From the NCBI GenBank assembly GCA_031551045.1, contig JAVBOD010000121.1:1-7406 (forward strand): a DNA stretch of 7,406 bases. Reading direction: 5' to 3'. The notes under the pieces were generated by a model. The model searched no databases and was not told the origin of the DNA. It worked only from the letters and a program-made list of their open reading frames with translations. How positions within the stretch are numbered: the stretch's first letter is position 1; the number at the start of each line of letters is the position of its first letter. The position numbers and the translations under genes are program-made. This DNA comes from JAVBOD01 sp031551045 (GTDB lineage: Bacteria; Bacteroidota; Bacteroidia; Bacteroidales; UBA932). Below, piece after piece: positions 7,072 to 7,406 of this stretch.

Positions 7072-7406
7072 CTATTCTTTGTAGAGGGGATTGTGAGGCA
7101 AACGGTCTTTCAATAATTGATAGTGGTCGTTGCCTGTAAGAATAATTATCCGCTTCCCTTTATTATCCGCTATAATTTTATTGATGTTGGCAAGAATATG
7201 TTCGTTTCGCTGTACAGATTGCTCCATAATTTTTTCATAAGGAGAACCTTTTAGCTGTTCTTTCATACAAGCATAAGTTTCCGCAACAATCTCCGCATCT
7301 GTGCTTTTTAATAACTGCTCCAAGGTCGAAGTCATGAGAATCTGCATTCTTTCTTCCATACGCTGGTCGCACAAACGCATCTTGGCGGTATATACGGTGT
7401 CTTGGC
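7072..7406 (-). CDS. 3' end of an uncharacterised protein, possibly TraB/DUF5694-like (5' end beyond window)
   Basis: The frame stays open to the window edge: upstream of the internal Met at 7380 it reads QDTVYTAK, so that Met is probably not the start and the gene begins outside the window. About 110 C-terminal residues are visible, ending at a TAG. They are hydrophilic, mostly helical in appearance and have no membrane segment. The closing part has a run of the type QRNEHILANINKIIADNKGK followed by a beta-strand RIIILTGNDHYQLLKDRLP. Basic/Asn residue, a helix, GKR, a hydrophobic strand and G-x-x-H is the pattern at the C-terminus of TraB/PrgY and DUF5694-like proteins, in which the His belongs to the conserved core. 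This is a weak resemblance from memory, based on one end of the protein. It is separated from the sigma factor by a strong hairpin, so it is probably not part of that operon. Confidence 0.8.
   Translation of the reverse strand, partial: QDTVYTAKMRLCDQRMEERMQILMTSTLEQLLKSTDAEIVAETYACMKEQLKGSPYEKIMEQSVQRNEHILANINKIIADNKGKRIIILTGNDHYQLLKDRLPHNPLYKE

Noticed and set aside
1..7406. tRNA or rRNA genes, CRISPR array, insertion sequence, transposase or integrase
   Set aside because: No such features were seen on reading the window; all of the coding space is filled by the five minus-strand genes.

Overview
The window is a moderate-GC Bacteroidota locus, most likely Bacteroidales from a gut- or animal-associated lineage. 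The order is read from gene families found together only in this phylum: an extracytoplasmic-function (ECF) sigma factor, a FecR-type anti-sigma factor, a SusC-type TonB-dependent transporter carrying an N-terminal signalling (STN) domain, and a SusD-type surface lipoprotein. Genus cannot be decided from the sequence. Every gene I can support lies on the minus strand, so transcription runs from high to low coordinates.

Layout in the direction of transcription. From 7406 to 7072 is the 3' end of a gene cut by the window edge, a soluble protein whose C-terminus loosely resembles the TraB/DUF5694 group. A perfect 18-bp hairpin (6999-7047) follows and probably ends that transcript. The sigma factor is at 6953-6369 and has no usable ATG. 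A 121-bp spacer with a long A/T-rich dyad leads to the FecR anti-sigma factor (6247-5225). A 136-bp spacer with three successive inverted repeats leads to susC (5088-1510), and susD (1496-24) follows after only 13 bp. The last 23 bases, downstream of susD, hold no recognisable feature. No stretch over 300 bases lacks a gene.

Working model, from known behaviour of these families: the SusCD pair captures a ligand at the cell surface and imports it through the outer membrane. The periplasmic STN domain of loaded SusC contacts the periplasmic part of FecR. FecR then frees or activates the sigma factor, which transcribes susCD. The substrate cannot be told, because no glycoside hydrolase, peptidase or other degradative gene lies inside the window; such genes may follow to the left.

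Overall this is a recognisable transporter-plus-cell-surface-signalling module, not a clearly new system. The points most worth a second look are the non-ATG start of the sigma factor overlapping a promoter-like box, the structured susC leader, the dyad before fecR, and the uncharacterised truncated neighbour.
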